Assembly: GCA_030694465.1 (NCBI GenBank)
Contig: JAUXYJ010000094.1
Coordinates: 51,286 to 115,285 of the forward strand
From: Deltaproteobacteria bacterium
GTDB taxonomy: Bacteria > Myxococcota_A > Polyangia > Polyangiales > Ga0077539
Length of the DNA: 64,000 nucleotides
Direction: 5' to 3'
The translations under genes and the position numbers were made by a program. Positions 43,829 to 52,941 of the stretch are shown here, piece by piece. The notes under the pieces are model-generated. The model worked only from the letters and a program-made list of their open reading frames with translations. It had not been told where the DNA came from and did no database searches. The stretch's first letter is position 1. Each line of letters opens with the position of its first letter.

Positions 43829-45036
43829 CGCGACCCGGCGACGTCGCCGAGTACACCGCGCGCGACGAGCGCATCGATGTCTTGTTCGGTGTAGGCGCAC
43901 ACTTGGCGCAACACTTCTCGGGTGTGCTCACCGAGGCCGGGGACCGGGCCGTGGCGCTCGTGCTCCCACGAGTCGTCGATTTTCATAGGGTTTCCTGCGG
44001 CAAAAAGCGCTTCTCCGTGGGGCTGTGCCAGCTCGGCGACCATGGCGCGCGCCTTCACCTGCGGGTCCGCAAACACCTGATCGACGCTCTGAACCGCCGC
44101 ACAGGGCACCTGCTCTTGACGCAACAACGCCAGCCAGTGCGCGACCGTTTGAGACAACAGGGTCGGCTCGATCCAAGCGAGCAGGGCGTGCTGCGCCGCG
44201 CGTCGCTGCGCGTGCGTCGCGTAGCGCGGGTCGCTGCCCTTGGCGGGATCTCCCAAGGCCGTGCAGAATCCCTGCCAAAATCGATCGGTAAACACCGCGA
44301 TCACGAGCGGGCCGTCCGAGGCCACAAAGGCTTGGTAGGGCCAAGCGTGCGCGTGCGCGCTCCCTTGGGGGCCCAACACCTGGTCTGCGTTGAGCGCAAA
44401 CGTCGCTGCATAGCCCAAGAGCGCGACCTGACAATCGAGCAGCGAGAGGTCAATCACGTGTCCCCGCCCGCTGCGTTCGCGCTCGTAGAGGGCAGCGGCG
44501 ATGGCGAGAGCGCCAAACATTCCGCCTGCCAAATCGCCCATCGGAGGGCCCATGCGGACCGGGACTCGCTCAGGCTCGCCCGTGATGGACATCGTGCCCC
44601 CACGTGCCTGCAGGGTGAGATCAAACGCGCTGTCCATACGATCGGGGCCCGTGCGACCGAGCCCTGTCATCCCGCACACAATCAGCCGCGGATTGCGCGC
44701 GTGAAGCGTCACCGCGTCACAGCCCAAGCGCTCGGCCACACCCACCCGAAAATTCTCGATGACCACATCGCTCTGTGCCGCGAGGTCCAAGAGCACCGCG
44801 CGCCCCTCAGGCCGCGTGAGGTCAAGCACCATCGAGCGCTTGCTGCGGTGAAACGCTGCGAAATACACGCTCAAGTCCCCGCGAAAATGCGGCCCCATGC
44901 CTCGCACTTCGTCACCTCCGGGGCGCTCGATCTTGATCACCTCTGCGCCAAGATCCGCAAGCAACATCGCCCCGTAGGGCCCTGCGACCATGCGCGTGAG
45001 ATCCAAGACGCGTACGCCACGCAAGACGCTCAGCAT
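43825..45036 (-). CDS. Class III CoA-transferase (CaiB/BaiF family)
   Basis: 403 residues, the family's usual length. These enzymes move CoA between acids through aspartyl-CoA mixed anhydrides. Motifs: GVRVLDLTRMVAGPYGAMLLADLGAEVIKIE region at the N-terminus, SDVVIENFRVGVAERLG, the catalytic Asp in IDLSLLDCQVALLG, and PRYATHAQR. Substrates cannot be deduced; racemases of 2-methylacyl-CoA share the fold. The ATG at 45036 is six bases after the stop of the next gene upstream, so the two are probably co-transcribed. Its stop codon overlaps the giant gene's stop tail to tail. Confidence 0.9.
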   Translation of the reverse strand: MLSVLRGVRVLDLTRMVAGPYGAMLLADLGAEVIKIERPGGDEVRGMGPHFRGDLSVYFAAFHRSKRSMVLDLTRPEGRAVLLDLAAQSDVVIENFRVGVAERLGCDAVTLHARNPRLIVCGMTGLGRTGPDRMDSAFDLTLQARGGTMSITGEPERVPVRMGPPMGDLAGGMFGALAIAAALYERERSGRGHVIDLSLLDCQVALLGYAATFALNADQVLGPQGSAHAHAWPYQAFVASDGPLVIAVFTDRFWQGFCTALGDPAKGSDPRYATHAQRRAAQHALLAWIEPTLLSQTVAHWLALLRQEQVPCAAVQSVDQVFADPQVKARAMVAELAQPHGEALFAAGNPMKIDDSWEHERHGPVPGLGEHTREVLRQVCAYTEQDIDALVARGVLGDVAGSR

Positions 45037-45042
45037 GATGGC

Positions 45043-45579
45043 CTACGGTCCAATGCGAATGGGCCGGCCCGCGATGTCGTGCGCCAGCGCGGCGCGGCGC
45101 GGGTCTGTCACGGGCGAGATATGCCACTGGATCATACGATCGAGCGCCGAGGCCAACAGGGCGAGCTCGGTCTGCACACGCACGTCGCAGCCGTACAGCC
45201 CCGCGAGCTCTGGCGGGGTGTTTGCACAGCGATTGAGCGCAGCGTTTGCCACGCGAGAGCCCTCTTCGATCCCGCCCAAGAGCTCATGGGCTCGCGCCAC
45301 GTTGAGGCACACTTTTCCGTCGCGCTGGGTGCCCGCCGGAGCGCGCTGTGCCACGTCGATCACGAGCTGCGAGGGCATCGAGAGGTCGAGATAGCGACCG
45401 GTGAGCTCGCGAAGCGCGACCGCGTTGGTGGGCTCACGCGCGACAAGCTCTTCGAGGGCCGCGAGGTTCAGCCGGTCGACGCTGTGGGGGTCCATCACGG
45501 GACGCACAAACGCGACGTTTCCCGCGAGATAAAGAGCGCCCAAGGCACCAACAACCGCGAGCTGAGTCCGCCAACGCAT
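45043..45579 (-). CDS. Membrane-anchored TPR-like protein, function unknown
   Basis: 178 residues: an N-terminal anchor (LAVVGALGALYLAGNVAFV), then helical repeats with TPR-like spacing (LAALEELVAREPTNAVALREL, LNVARAHELLGGIEEGSRVA). Three Cys residues lie in the second half. No specific family is recognised. It is six bases upstream of the CoA-transferase gene and shares a 50-base divergent promoter region with the small HTH gene. Confidence 0.6.
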   Translation of the reverse strand: MRWRTQLAVVGALGALYLAGNVAFVRPVMDPHSVDRLNLAALEELVAREPTNAVALRELTGRYLDLSMPSQLVIDVAQRAPAGTQRDGKVCLNVARAHELLGGIEEGSRVANAALNRCANTPPELAGLYGCDVRVQTELALLASALDRMIQWHISPVTDPRRAALAHDIAGRPIRIGP

Positions 45580-45629
45580 ACGCTTGCAAAGCTAGCACAC
45601 GAGGCCTCGGTGACGGTACGGTCTCTCGC

Positions 45630-45953
45630 GTGAACGCTGAGGACATCAAAGCCCTACGCAAGAGCACTGGGCTCTCGCAACGAGATCTCGCAGAAGCGCT
45701 CTCGATCGACGTCAGCGTCGTCCGAGACTGGGAAAAGAGCGAGCAATTCGCCACCAAGGCCCACGTCGTATCCATGCAAGCGATCGCGAAGAGCCCACCG
45801 GCTCGCAAGGTCCGTGGCAAGAAGACCCCGATGCAAGTGCTCGCAGATCCAGGGTTTTGGCTGCTCGTTCGCAAGCTATCCACCCACGACACGCTGCGGA
45901 GCGCGTGCGAGAAGCTCGCGGTCGACTATGACGACCCCGCAGAGAATCCCTAG
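45630..45953 (+). CDS. Small XRE-type helix-turn-helix protein
   Basis: 107 residues from a GTG. The helix-turn-helix spans about 4-35 (IKALRKSTGLSQRDLAEALS then VSVVRDWEKSEQ), the Cro/C1 or antitoxin-like form. A basic stretch RKVRGKKTP follows, then a C-terminal helical region of about 40 residues. No toxin gene is adjacent, so an orphan regulator is more likely than an antitoxin. It faces the TPR-like gene across 50 bases. Confidence 0.75.
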   Translation: MNAEDIKALRKSTGLSQRDLAEALSIDVSVVRDWEKSEQFATKAHVVSMQAIAKSPPARKVRGKKTPMQVLADPGFWLLVRKLSTHDTLRSACEKLAVDYDDPAENP

Positions 45954-45971
45954 CAAAACATCACGGCGCCT

Positions 45972-46895
45972 ATGGACCTCGACGCGCCCGCGACGCACCC
46001 TGCGCGGCGGTCCTCTATGAAACGCTCGCCGCTCCACCCGCTCCACAATCCAGGCGCTCCGTTCGCGATGAACGTGGCCGGGGTTGACTTCACCGCGTTC
46101 TCGATTTCGGGGCTGAGCACCTACGTGCTTGTGCCCGATTTCGACGCGTGTTTTGACCTTGGGCACTGCCCAGTCGAGGGCGCGCGGCTGCGCAATGTGC
46201 TGCTCTCGCACGTGCACCAAGATCACTCGCTCGGAGTGATCCGACACCGCTCATTGCGCCAGATGTGGTCCCTCAGCGGCTCGCGCATCGTCGTGCCCGA
46301 GGGCTCGCGCGAGGCCATGGTGGAGGTCCTCAAGGCCTACGATCGGCTCGAAGGTCGACACGAGGGCGAGCGACCGATCGAAGTACAGGGCGTGCGGCCG
46401 GGAGACAGAGTCACACTCTCTAAACGATTTTTCGCTGATGTTTTTCAGGTCGAACACCGCATCGAGTCCGTCGGGTTTATCGTGACCGAGCGGCGCCGCA
46501 AGCTCAAACCCGAGTACACCGACCTGCCGGGCGTCGAGCTTGGACGGCTCCGCACCGAGGGCAAAGAGCTCTACGACTATCGCGACCACCGCGCGATGAC
46601 CTACGTCGGCGACAGCACCATCGAGACGCTCCACAACGTGCCCGAGATCTTTGACGCTCCCCTGGTTTTTCTCGAATGTACGCACGTCGCCGAGCGCGAC
46701 CAGCTCGCCAGCCCCAAGTACGGACACACGCACCTGTTTGAGCTACTTCGATTCTTCGAGCGCAACCCCAAGCGCATCGCGAACACCCACATCGTGCTCA
46801 AGCACTTCTCGACCAAGTATACCCACGGCGAGATCACGCAGGCCTTCGCGAAGCTCCCCGAGCGAACACGCGAACAGCTGACGCTCTTGATCTGA
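45972..46895 (+). CDS. Metallo-beta-lactamase-fold hydrolase, RNase Z-like
   Basis: 307 residues. The metal motif LLSHVHQDHS (HxHxDH) is intact near residue 79-85. Later ligands fit YVGDSTIE (Asp) and the terminal HIVLKHFSTKYTH (His). The arrangement resembles RNase Z/ElaC-type proteins, but it lacks an obvious exosite arm, so tRNA 3' processing is not certain. Alternative starts at 46017 and 46068 would trim a poorly structured N-terminus. It lies 18 bases after the HTH gene. Confidence 0.78.
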   Translation: MDLDAPATHPARRSSMKRSPLHPLHNPGAPFAMNVAGVDFTAFSISGLSTYVLVPDFDACFDLGHCPVEGARLRNVLLSHVHQDHSLGVIRHRSLRQMWSLSGSRIVVPEGSREAMVEVLKAYDRLEGRHEGERPIEVQGVRPGDRVTLSKRFFADVFQVEHRIESVGFIVTERRRKLKPEYTDLPGVELGRLRTEGKELYDYRDHRAMTYVGDSTIETLHNVPEIFDAPLVFLECTHVAERDQLASPKYGHTHLFELLRFFERNPKRIANTHIVLKHFSTKYTHGEITQAFAKLPERTREQLTLLI

Positions 46896-47021
46896 AGCGG
46901 TGAATCTCCGTCGCGATCCGCTGCCAAAACCGCTACCATTCGCCCGCGTGCGCCGCGGCGTAGACCGTCGTCTCAGCGCGCGTTGTCTCTCTCAAGGCTC
47001 GCAAAGGACACCCAACCCCGC

Positions 47022-48269
47022 ATGAACGCTCCGGCAAGCAACCTCACGATCAATGGCACGCGACTCTGGGACTCGCTGATGGCTCTCGCGAGCATCGGCG
47101 CGACCCCCAAGGGCGGCGTCTGTCGCTTGGCGCTCACAGACCTCGACAAGCAGGGGCGTGACCTTGTGGTGAGTTGGGCGCGCGAGGCCGGCCTGAGCAT
47201 CACGACGGACAAGATCGGCAACGTGTTTATGCGCCGCGCGGGCCGCAACAACGCGCTCCCGCCGATCGCCACCGGCAGCCACATCGACACGCAACCGACC
47301 GGCGGAAAGTTCGACGGAAACTATGGCGTCCTCGCGGGCATCGAGGTCATCCGCACGCTCAACGACCACAACATCGAGACCGAAGCGCCCGTCGAAGTGT
47401 GCTTCTGGACCAACGAAGAGGGCTCACGGTTTGTGCCCGTCATGATGGGCTCGGGCGTGTTCGCCAAGGCGTTCTCGCTCGAGACTGCGTATGCGGCCAA
47501 AGACACCACCGGCGCGACCGTGCGCGATGAGCTCGCGCGCATCGGGTACATCGGTGATCAAGAGCCCGGCGATCACCCGCTCGGCGCGTACTTCGAAGCC
47601 CACATCGAGCAGGGACCCGTGCTCGAAGACGCAGACATCACCATCGGCGTCGTCACGGGTGTGCTCGGCCTGCGTTGGTACGACTGCGTAGTGACCGGGA
47701 TGGAAGCTCACGCGGGCCCCACGCCCATGGCCCTGCGCAAAGATGCCCTGCAAATCGCCACGAAGATCATGCAAGAGACCGTCGCGATCGCCCTGCGCTA
47801 TCCGCCCTATGGGCGGGGCACCGTGGGCATGGTCCACGTGCACCCCAACAGCCGCAACGTGATCCCCGGCCAGGTTAAATTTTCGATCGATCTTCGCAAC
47901 GTAGACAGCACACGATTGGACGCGATGGACGGCGAGATCAAGGCCTTCGTCAAACAGTGTGCAGACGAGTCCGGGCTGGGAATTTCTCTCGAGCAGGTCT
48001 CGTACTTTCCGCCATGCCCGTTTGAAGAGGGCTGCGTAACGGCGGTCCGCGAAGGCGCTAAGAACCTTGGATTTTCACTGATGGATGTCGTGTCTGGCGC
48101 AGGCCATGACGCGGTCTACATGGCCCGCCTGGCGCCCGCTGGGATGATCTTTGTTCCGTGCAAAGACGGCATCTCACACAACGAAATCGAAGACGCCAAA
48201 CCCGAGCACCTCGAGGCCGGTTGCAACGTCTTGCTCCACGCCATGCTCGATCGCGCCAAGCGCGTCTAA
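47022..48269 (+). CDS. M20-family amidohydrolase (N-carbamoyl amino acid or allantoate type)
   Basis: 415 residues. Members hydrolyse N-carbamoyl-L-amino acids, ureidoglycolate-type compounds or beta-ureidopropionate using two metal ions. Ligand motifs: GSHIDTQPTGGKFDG (His and Asp), WTNEEGSRF (Glu pair), YFEAHIEQGPVLE (His/Glu) and GAGHDAVYMARL near the C-terminus (His). The dimer domain begins near VTGVLGLRWYDCVVTG. The ATG at 47022 is chosen because it follows AAAGGA and matches family N-termini. The exact substrate cannot be called; no other hydantoin or purine catabolic gene is adjacent. Confidence 0.9.
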   Translation: MNAPASNLTINGTRLWDSLMALASIGATPKGGVCRLALTDLDKQGRDLVVSWAREAGLSITTDKIGNVFMRRAGRNNALPPIATGSHIDTQPTGGKFDGNYGVLAGIEVIRTLNDHNIETEAPVEVCFWTNEEGSRFVPVMMGSGVFAKAFSLETAYAAKDTTGATVRDELARIGYIGDQEPGDHPLGAYFEAHIEQGPVLEDADITIGVVTGVLGLRWYDCVVTGMEAHAGPTPMALRKDALQIATKIMQETVAIALRYPPYGRGTVGMVHVHPNSRNVIPGQVKFSIDLRNVDSTRLDAMDGEIKAFVKQCADESGLGISLEQVSYFPPCPFEEGCVTAVREGAKNLGFSLMDVVSGAGHDAVYMARLAPAGMIFVPCKDGISHNEIEDAKPEHLEAGCNVLLHAMLDRAKRV

Positions 48270-48289
48270 CTGCACTCTAGGCCCACCCC

Positions 48290-48616
48290 ATGAACACACC
48301 GCGCGCCGCGCACGCAACCCTCGCGATCGCCCTCGCACTGTGCGCCGTTGGGTGTGTCACCCGCGAGGTGGTCTACGTGGTCCAGCAGCCCACGCAGAGC
48401 ACCACCGCAAGCGCCCAAGTGCAGGCCACCGCGACGACCCAGGTCCAGCTCCGCTGCGAGCCTATCTGTCGCCAGTCGTACAACGCGTGCCGCTCGGGAT
48501 GCAGACCGCAGAGCTGGTCGCCCAACATGCAGAGCATCCAAGATTCATGCGAAAGAGACTGCGATTTTAATCGTTTTTCGTGTGAGTCCGAGTGTCGCCA
48601 CGGGGGCGGCCAGTAG
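48290..48616 (+). CDS. Small Cys-rich lipoprotein, function unknown
   Basis: 108 residues with lipoprotein signal ending LCAVGC. The mature part has a Gln/Thr/Ala-rich linker and then eight Cys residues in regular C-x3-C and C-x6-C spacing (CEPICRQSYNACRSGC, CERDCDFNRFSCESEC), which suggests a helical disulfide hairpin of the twin CX3C kind. It is 20 bases after the amidohydrolase gene and 18 before the ankyrin gene. Confidence 0.7.
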   Translation: MNTPRAAHATLAIALALCAVGCVTREVVYVVQQPTQSTTASAQVQATATTQVQLRCEPICRQSYNACRSGCRPQSWSPNMQSIQDSCERDCDFNRFSCESECRHGGGQ

Positions 48617-48634
48617 CGATATCATCGCGCGACC

Positions 48635-50101
48635 ATGCCCGCAGCCAGCGAGACGCCCTTCAACCTCCCTATCGACCAAGCGCTCTTCGACGCATGCCAA
48701 GTGGGCGACGTCGACCGGATCCGACAGGCGCTCCGTGACGGCGCAGACCCCAACGCGCGCGCGGCGACAGGCAGCACGCCTTTGCACACGCTGCTCGACC
48801 AAGGGACCTTCGACGACCGCAGCGCGGCCGCAAAGATTTTGCTCGCTGCAGGCGCCGGCCCCCACGCGCGCACCGACGCGGGTGTTCGCGTCACGAGCAC
48901 GCACCTAAAGACCAACTTGCTCTTGCGCAACGCCCGCCGTGGCGACGACTCGCCTCCGCCGCTCGTGCTCTATCAAGGCGCCGAACATCCGCTCTTTGAG
49001 TTCATCCTGGAGTTCGCTCCGGACGCGCGCGAGGTGGGCGAACGCGTGCACTGGGCCACTGTCAAACCAGCCCGCAAACCCCTTGGCCCCGAGGTGGATG
49101 CAGACGAAGTTCTCACGCTCTGCGACCTGTACCCAGAGGTCAGCCCCGAGGTCCCCGACGGGATGACCGTGTCGTTTCAGCTAGCCGAAACGTTTGGCAG
49201 CAATGACAAACTTCGCATGGAGTTTCTCGGTCAAAATATCCCTTTTGGCGGCGACTACTCGCTCGATTTTGGCTACCACACCGACGCCTCGTACGAGCAA
49301 GCGTGGCGCGCGCTGCCCAAGCACCGTGAGGTGCTCAGACTGAGCGATCTTCAGCGACGTTTTGCCTCACCCGAGATTCGCCCCGAAGAGACGACCGATC
49401 GCCTGGTCGAAGAGCTCAAATTGCTGGTCGCTTCGAACTACTACGTGTCCGATTTGAGCGACGAGCTTGCGGCCGCAAACATTCTTTCACTTGGCCAATT
49501 GCAGGCGATCCTCGCGTGCCAGATCGCCCCTTCGACGCTCCCAAGCCCGCAGCTAACCCGCAGCCTCACCGACCACCTGTCCTACTACGACATCCTCGGC
49601 TGGAACGACTCAGACCACCGCATCGCCGCATGCCTCGCGCACGGCGACGGCCTCGCCCTCCTCGACGCCGCGATCGATTGCTCGGACATCAGCGTCGATC
49701 GACACGCTCATTTTCGTGCGCTCATGCAGCGCTTTGGCAGCACCGAGTCCGAGCTTCTGCACGCGGTTTTGCAGGGTTGGCGCATCGGTCACCGCTGGAC
49801 CGGCCGCGAGCTCTGGGTCATCACACGCCCCATCGAACAGCTCGTCTCCGCCCTCACCGATCCCACCCTCACGCCCCAAGCCCTGCAGCGGGTCCTCACC
49901 ATCTTGGCCCTCTGGATGAGCCGCGTCCCCCTCGCCACGGGCAAAGCACGCGCCCTCTGGGAGGCCATCCAGCCCCAAGCGACCGAAGCCCAAGTGCTCG
50001 CGATGCTGAAGCGCAAGGTCGAGTTCTATCGCGCATGGATCGAGCCCTATGCATCTCAGTACAGCCCCGCCGTGCGCGCCGTGCTCGACGGCGAGCCGTA
50101 G
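48635..50101 (+). CDS. Ankyrin-repeat protein, function unknown
   Basis: 488 residues. Ankyrin repeats occupy about 12-80: LFDACQVGDVDRIRQALRDGADPNARAATGSTPLHTLLD spans the first, and AAKILLAAGAGPHAR the second. A beta-rich middle (about 105-250) and a helical C-terminal half follow, without a recognised domain. No signal peptide is present, so it is probably cytoplasmic. It converges on the Lon-like operon, with a GCCACCGGTGGC palindrome between them. Confidence 0.7.
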   Translation: MPAASETPFNLPIDQALFDACQVGDVDRIRQALRDGADPNARAATGSTPLHTLLDQGTFDDRSAAAKILLAAGAGPHARTDAGVRVTSTHLKTNLLLRNARRGDDSPPPLVLYQGAEHPLFEFILEFAPDAREVGERVHWATVKPARKPLGPEVDADEVLTLCDLYPEVSPEVPDGMTVSFQLAETFGSNDKLRMEFLGQNIPFGGDYSLDFGYHTDASYEQAWRALPKHREVLRLSDLQRRFASPEIRPEETTDRLVEELKLLVASNYYVSDLSDELAAANILSLGQLQAILACQIAPSTLPSPQLTRSLTDHLSYYDILGWNDSDHRIAACLAHGDGLALLDAAIDCSDISVDRHAHFRALMQRFGSTESELLHAVLQGWRIGHRWTGRELWVITRPIEQLVSALTDPTLTPQALQRVLTILALWMSRVPLATGKARALWEAIQPQATEAQVLAMLKRKVEFYRAWIEPYASQYSPAVRAVLDGEP

Positions 50102-50114
50102 CCCATCGGCTCCC

Positions 50115-50126
50115 GCCACCGGTGGC
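50115..50126. repeat. GCCACCGGTGGC palindrome between convergent genes
   Basis: Perfect 12-base palindrome in the 29-base gap between two convergent genes. It could act as a short terminator stem (four-base arms around CCGG), but there is no T tract. Confidence 0.3.
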
Positions 50127-50130
50127 TGGA

Positions 50131-51831
50131 CTAGTACGGATACTCGCGCGCCAGCACCGTGGCTTGCGCTGCGATGTCTCCCTCGATCCGTAGCCACGTC
50201 GTCCCCTGTGGCGAGCGCTCAAAAATCTCTGCACACGCCCTCGCCATCGCGTCACGATCCTGGGTCTCTCGCGCGCGATCCAGCGTAGCAAACAAGCGCT
50301 CGATGCTCTCGGGTGCCTCCGCGCTGAGTCTCGCCCGTGTCTCTTCGGCCTCGTGATCGTGCCCCACGGCTCGCTGCGCCGCCGCGGTCCATCGTCGCCA
50401 GCTTCGGTGAACGTGCAGCGGCATCGCCCCTCGCTCTAGCGCCTCTGCAGCGACCCCAAGCGCCCGCGCAGGGTCGCCCAATCGCACAAACCCGGCCCGC
50501 GCCGAGAGCGCGAGATACAACCGCGCCAGCGCGTCCTCAGGCCATCGCGAACACTTCGCCAGCGCCTGCTCGAAGCTCTCCCGATCGTCCATGACGCTGC
50601 TCACACGCAACCACTCGCACAGCGCATAGCTCGACTCTGCAGGCTCTCCGCGGCGCTCCCAGCTTCGCACCGCGCGTTGCGCCTGCTCAAGCGCCTCGGG
50701 GTATCGCCGCATCATCGCGAGAGCGCGCGCACTCGCACCCCGAACACGCAAGGACGCAGGCTCTGCAGGAGCGAGATCTGCAAGACAAATCGCACGCGAA
50801 ACATACGCTGCGCACCGAGCATCGCCTGCGTCCGCGCTCGCCTGCACGACCTGCGCGACGTACGCGAGCCCAAGGTCCGCGTAGGTCTCTTCGTCCCACG
50901 GGATGTGCACGCCAAGCTCCCCCGCATGACGCTGTGCGATCGCGAGCGCGAGCGACACGCGCAGGTCATGGGGCGACGACACAGCGAGCCACCGAAGCGG
51001 CGCAACCACCCGCTGCCAGTCGGTCAACACCGGCGAGCTCATCGCAAAGGCATGCAGCGCGGCCAGTGACTTTGCACGCTCGTCGGGCTTTGCCCACAAC
51101 GAGGGCTCGCACTCTTTTGCCCAGTCAAACGCCTGCGCGATCGCGTCTCGTACGTGAGAAAATCCCCGCACTTTGAGCGCACGCACCTGGGTCAACGCGA
51201 GAGACTCAGCCTCTTGCAGCTGCGCGCGCGCGACCCAAAACTCTTCGACGCCCTGGGCCACTGCAGCAACCATGTTGAGCTTCTGCGCGAGGCCACGCAC
51301 CGGCGTGAGCGCTCCGTCCGCGCCCACACACGCGCTCGCCACGATCGAAGTGGGCACCGGATGACCACAGTGCTGCGAGGCCGCAGAGAGCGCGAACGAC
51401 AGCCCAAAAGAGTCTCCTACGAGCGTCGCGTCGTCGGGCAATTGGCCCTGCAAAAATGCAGCGCGAAGCCCGTTTGCGTCGACCTCGACGGGCGACACCA
51501 GCGTCGGCGCATGCGCAAACGCGCATCGCATCACGTGCGCCGCGTTGACGAGCGTGTGATCCGAGAACCGCATCCTCGCGCCCTCACGCAGCGCAAAGAG
51601 CGCCGCGCCGTCGCCCACGACCGCCACAAGCAGGACCTCGCCGAGGGCCGCGATGCGCCGCGGTCCGAGCGCCAACCCTCGCGAAGACAGCGCGCGCGTC
51701 ACCGCGATATCACCTTCGCCGCGCGGCCACAGCCAGGGCGCATCCAGCGCGCGCGTCAGCTCGCTGAGCTCATGACGATTGAGCCGCCGATCGAGCGCTA
51801 AGAGCTTCGTGAGAGCGACGTTGTCCACCAT
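50131..51831 (-). CDS. Lon-type Ser-Lys protease domain with TPR-like tail
   Basis: 566 residues. About 60-215 resemble the Lon proteolytic domain: LVGDSFGLSFALS (Ser141) stands where Lon has GPSAG, and LTPVRGLAQKLNMVAA (Lys184) where Lon has LPVGGLKEKLLAA. The Ser-Lys spacing is 43 residues, the same as Ser679-Lys722 in E. coli Lon. There is no ATPase module. From about 240 on, the protein is helical with TPR-like repeats (YPEALEQAQRAVRSWERRGE), a platform for partner binding. The gene overlaps the upstream unknown gene by 34 bases and ends the four-gene operon. A regulated protease activated by a partner is inferred. Confidence 0.72.
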   Translation of the reverse strand: MVDNVALTKLLALDRRLNRHELSELTRALDAPWLWPRGEGDIAVTRALSSRGLALGPRRIAALGEVLLVAVVGDGAALFALREGARMRFSDHTLVNAAHVMRCAFAHAPTLVSPVEVDANGLRAAFLQGQLPDDATLVGDSFGLSFALSAASQHCGHPVPTSIVASACVGADGALTPVRGLAQKLNMVAAVAQGVEEFWVARAQLQEAESLALTQVRALKVRGFSHVRDAIAQAFDWAKECEPSLWAKPDERAKSLAALHAFAMSSPVLTDWQRVVAPLRWLAVSSPHDLRVSLALAIAQRHAGELGVHIPWDEETYADLGLAYVAQVVQASADAGDARCAAYVSRAICLADLAPAEPASLRVRGASARALAMMRRYPEALEQAQRAVRSWERRGEPAESSYALCEWLRVSSVMDDRESFEQALAKCSRWPEDALARLYLALSARAGFVRLGDPARALGVAAEALERGAMPLHVHRSWRRWTAAAQRAVGHDHEAEETRARLSAEAPESIERLFATLDRARETQDRDAMARACAEIFERSPQGTTWLRIEGDIAAQATVLAREYPY

Positions 51832-52844
51832 GTGCCTGGGTCTTCACGTGCCGAAGTCTGCAGCTGGTCCGAGGGCGTCTGCCCAAGCTCGGCCCAGGTC
51901 GTCGCGAGCATCCGGGCCCGCTCATCAAGCTGAGCGAGCTGCTCGCGCACGAGCGCGCCGCTTGGATCGTCACGCAACAACTGCGCGATCGACTCGAGAT
52001 CGTCGCGCCGTTCGAACCACCGCGTCGCGCGAGTTGCACCCTGATTCGCCTGCTCCGAACACATCGCGACCAGCTCCTCGAGATCTGCCTCCAGGTCATC
52101 GCACTCGCGCAACGCCAGCATTCCGGCCGCCCCACGCACCCGCACGTCGAGCGACCTCCACCAGCGATCGGCCCGGCTCGCAGGGTCCTCGGCGCTCAGC
52201 ATCGCTCGCAGCGCGCCCGCACCCCACGCTTCAAGCATCGCGCCCGTCGGAAGCAAGCGCCCCACCACCCCCACCGCAGCCACGCGCCCATAGAGAGACT
52301 CGCCCCGAGAGGCGGCGGCGTAGCGAACGTGCATCCACGTCGGGACCTTTACCTCAGGCGCGATCACCGAGAGATCAGGGATTTCAGCCATGATTTCGAT
52401 CTCAACCGAGAGCCCGACGCTGCTTGGCGCGGCGAGCTCGTAGAGCCAATGACGCGGACCCTCAAACGACAGCAAGACCCGCGAGGTCCCCCGCGTGCAC
52501 ACGACGTGCTGACGCCCGTCTCGTCCATCAATCAGCAACCGATCGTCGTCCATTCGCGCCACCCCACGCGAGAACTCAACCGAGAGCCCCTCAGCGTCCA
52601 ACGCATAGACCCCCGCGCGCCACGGCGAAGCAACCAAGGCAGCCTGTACTGCGCCGATTGCGTGCAATCGGTCAGACATTGGTTCGAGCACCGTCGCGGC
52701 CTCGAGGTCTTGCGACGTCAAGGGCTGCGAAGACGCGAGCCCCTCGGCCACGCGCCTGCTGGCCACTTCACCAGACACCACCGGCGCGATCTCCGCGATC
52801 GCGATCCCGTGGCGCTCCAAAAATTCACTCGCATCGTCACTCAT
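51798..52844 (-). CDS. Unknown protein of the Lon-like operon
   Basis: 348 residues from the ATG at 52844 (MSDDASEFLERHGIAIAEIA). No family is recognised. The first third is helical. A beta-rich middle (about 75-175; RLLIDGRDGRQHVVC, VLLSFEGPRHWLYEL) is followed by an all-helical C-terminal part with many acidic and Arg residues (CDDLEADLEELVAMC, FERRDDLESIAQLLRDD). The beta-rich middle could be a sensor or adaptor. It lies between a sigma-like gene (97-base gap) and the Lon-like gene (34-base overlap). Confidence 0.6.
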   Translation of the reverse strand: MSDDASEFLERHGIAIAEIAPVVSGEVASRRVAEGLASSQPLTSQDLEAATVLEPMSDRLHAIGAVQAALVASPWRAGVYALDAEGLSVEFSRGVARMDDDRLLIDGRDGRQHVVCTRGTSRVLLSFEGPRHWLYELAAPSSVGLSVEIEIMAEIPDLSVIAPEVKVPTWMHVRYAAASRGESLYGRVAAVGVVGRLLPTGAMLEAWGAGALRAMLSAEDPASRADRWWRSLDVRVRGAAGMLALRECDDLEADLEELVAMCSEQANQGATRATRWFERRDDLESIAQLLRDDPSGALVREQLAQLDERARMLATTWAELGQTPSDQLQTSAREDPGTWWTTSLSRSS

Positions 52845-52941
52845 GGCAACCGATCTCCGGCGCACACCACGCGTATGCGCTCCATCATGACGCAAGACGC
52901 AGCCCATTTGCCCTTACTGACAGCACGAACGCACATCCTTC

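Noticed and set aside
43882..45633. 583-codon plus-strand open frame opposite the CoA-transferase
   Set aside because: Shadow of a well-supported gene; no protein features.
45630..45953. Antitoxin of a toxin-antitoxin pair
   Set aside because: Neighbours are a TPR-like protein and an RNase Z-like hydrolase in separate units; no toxin-like partner is seen.
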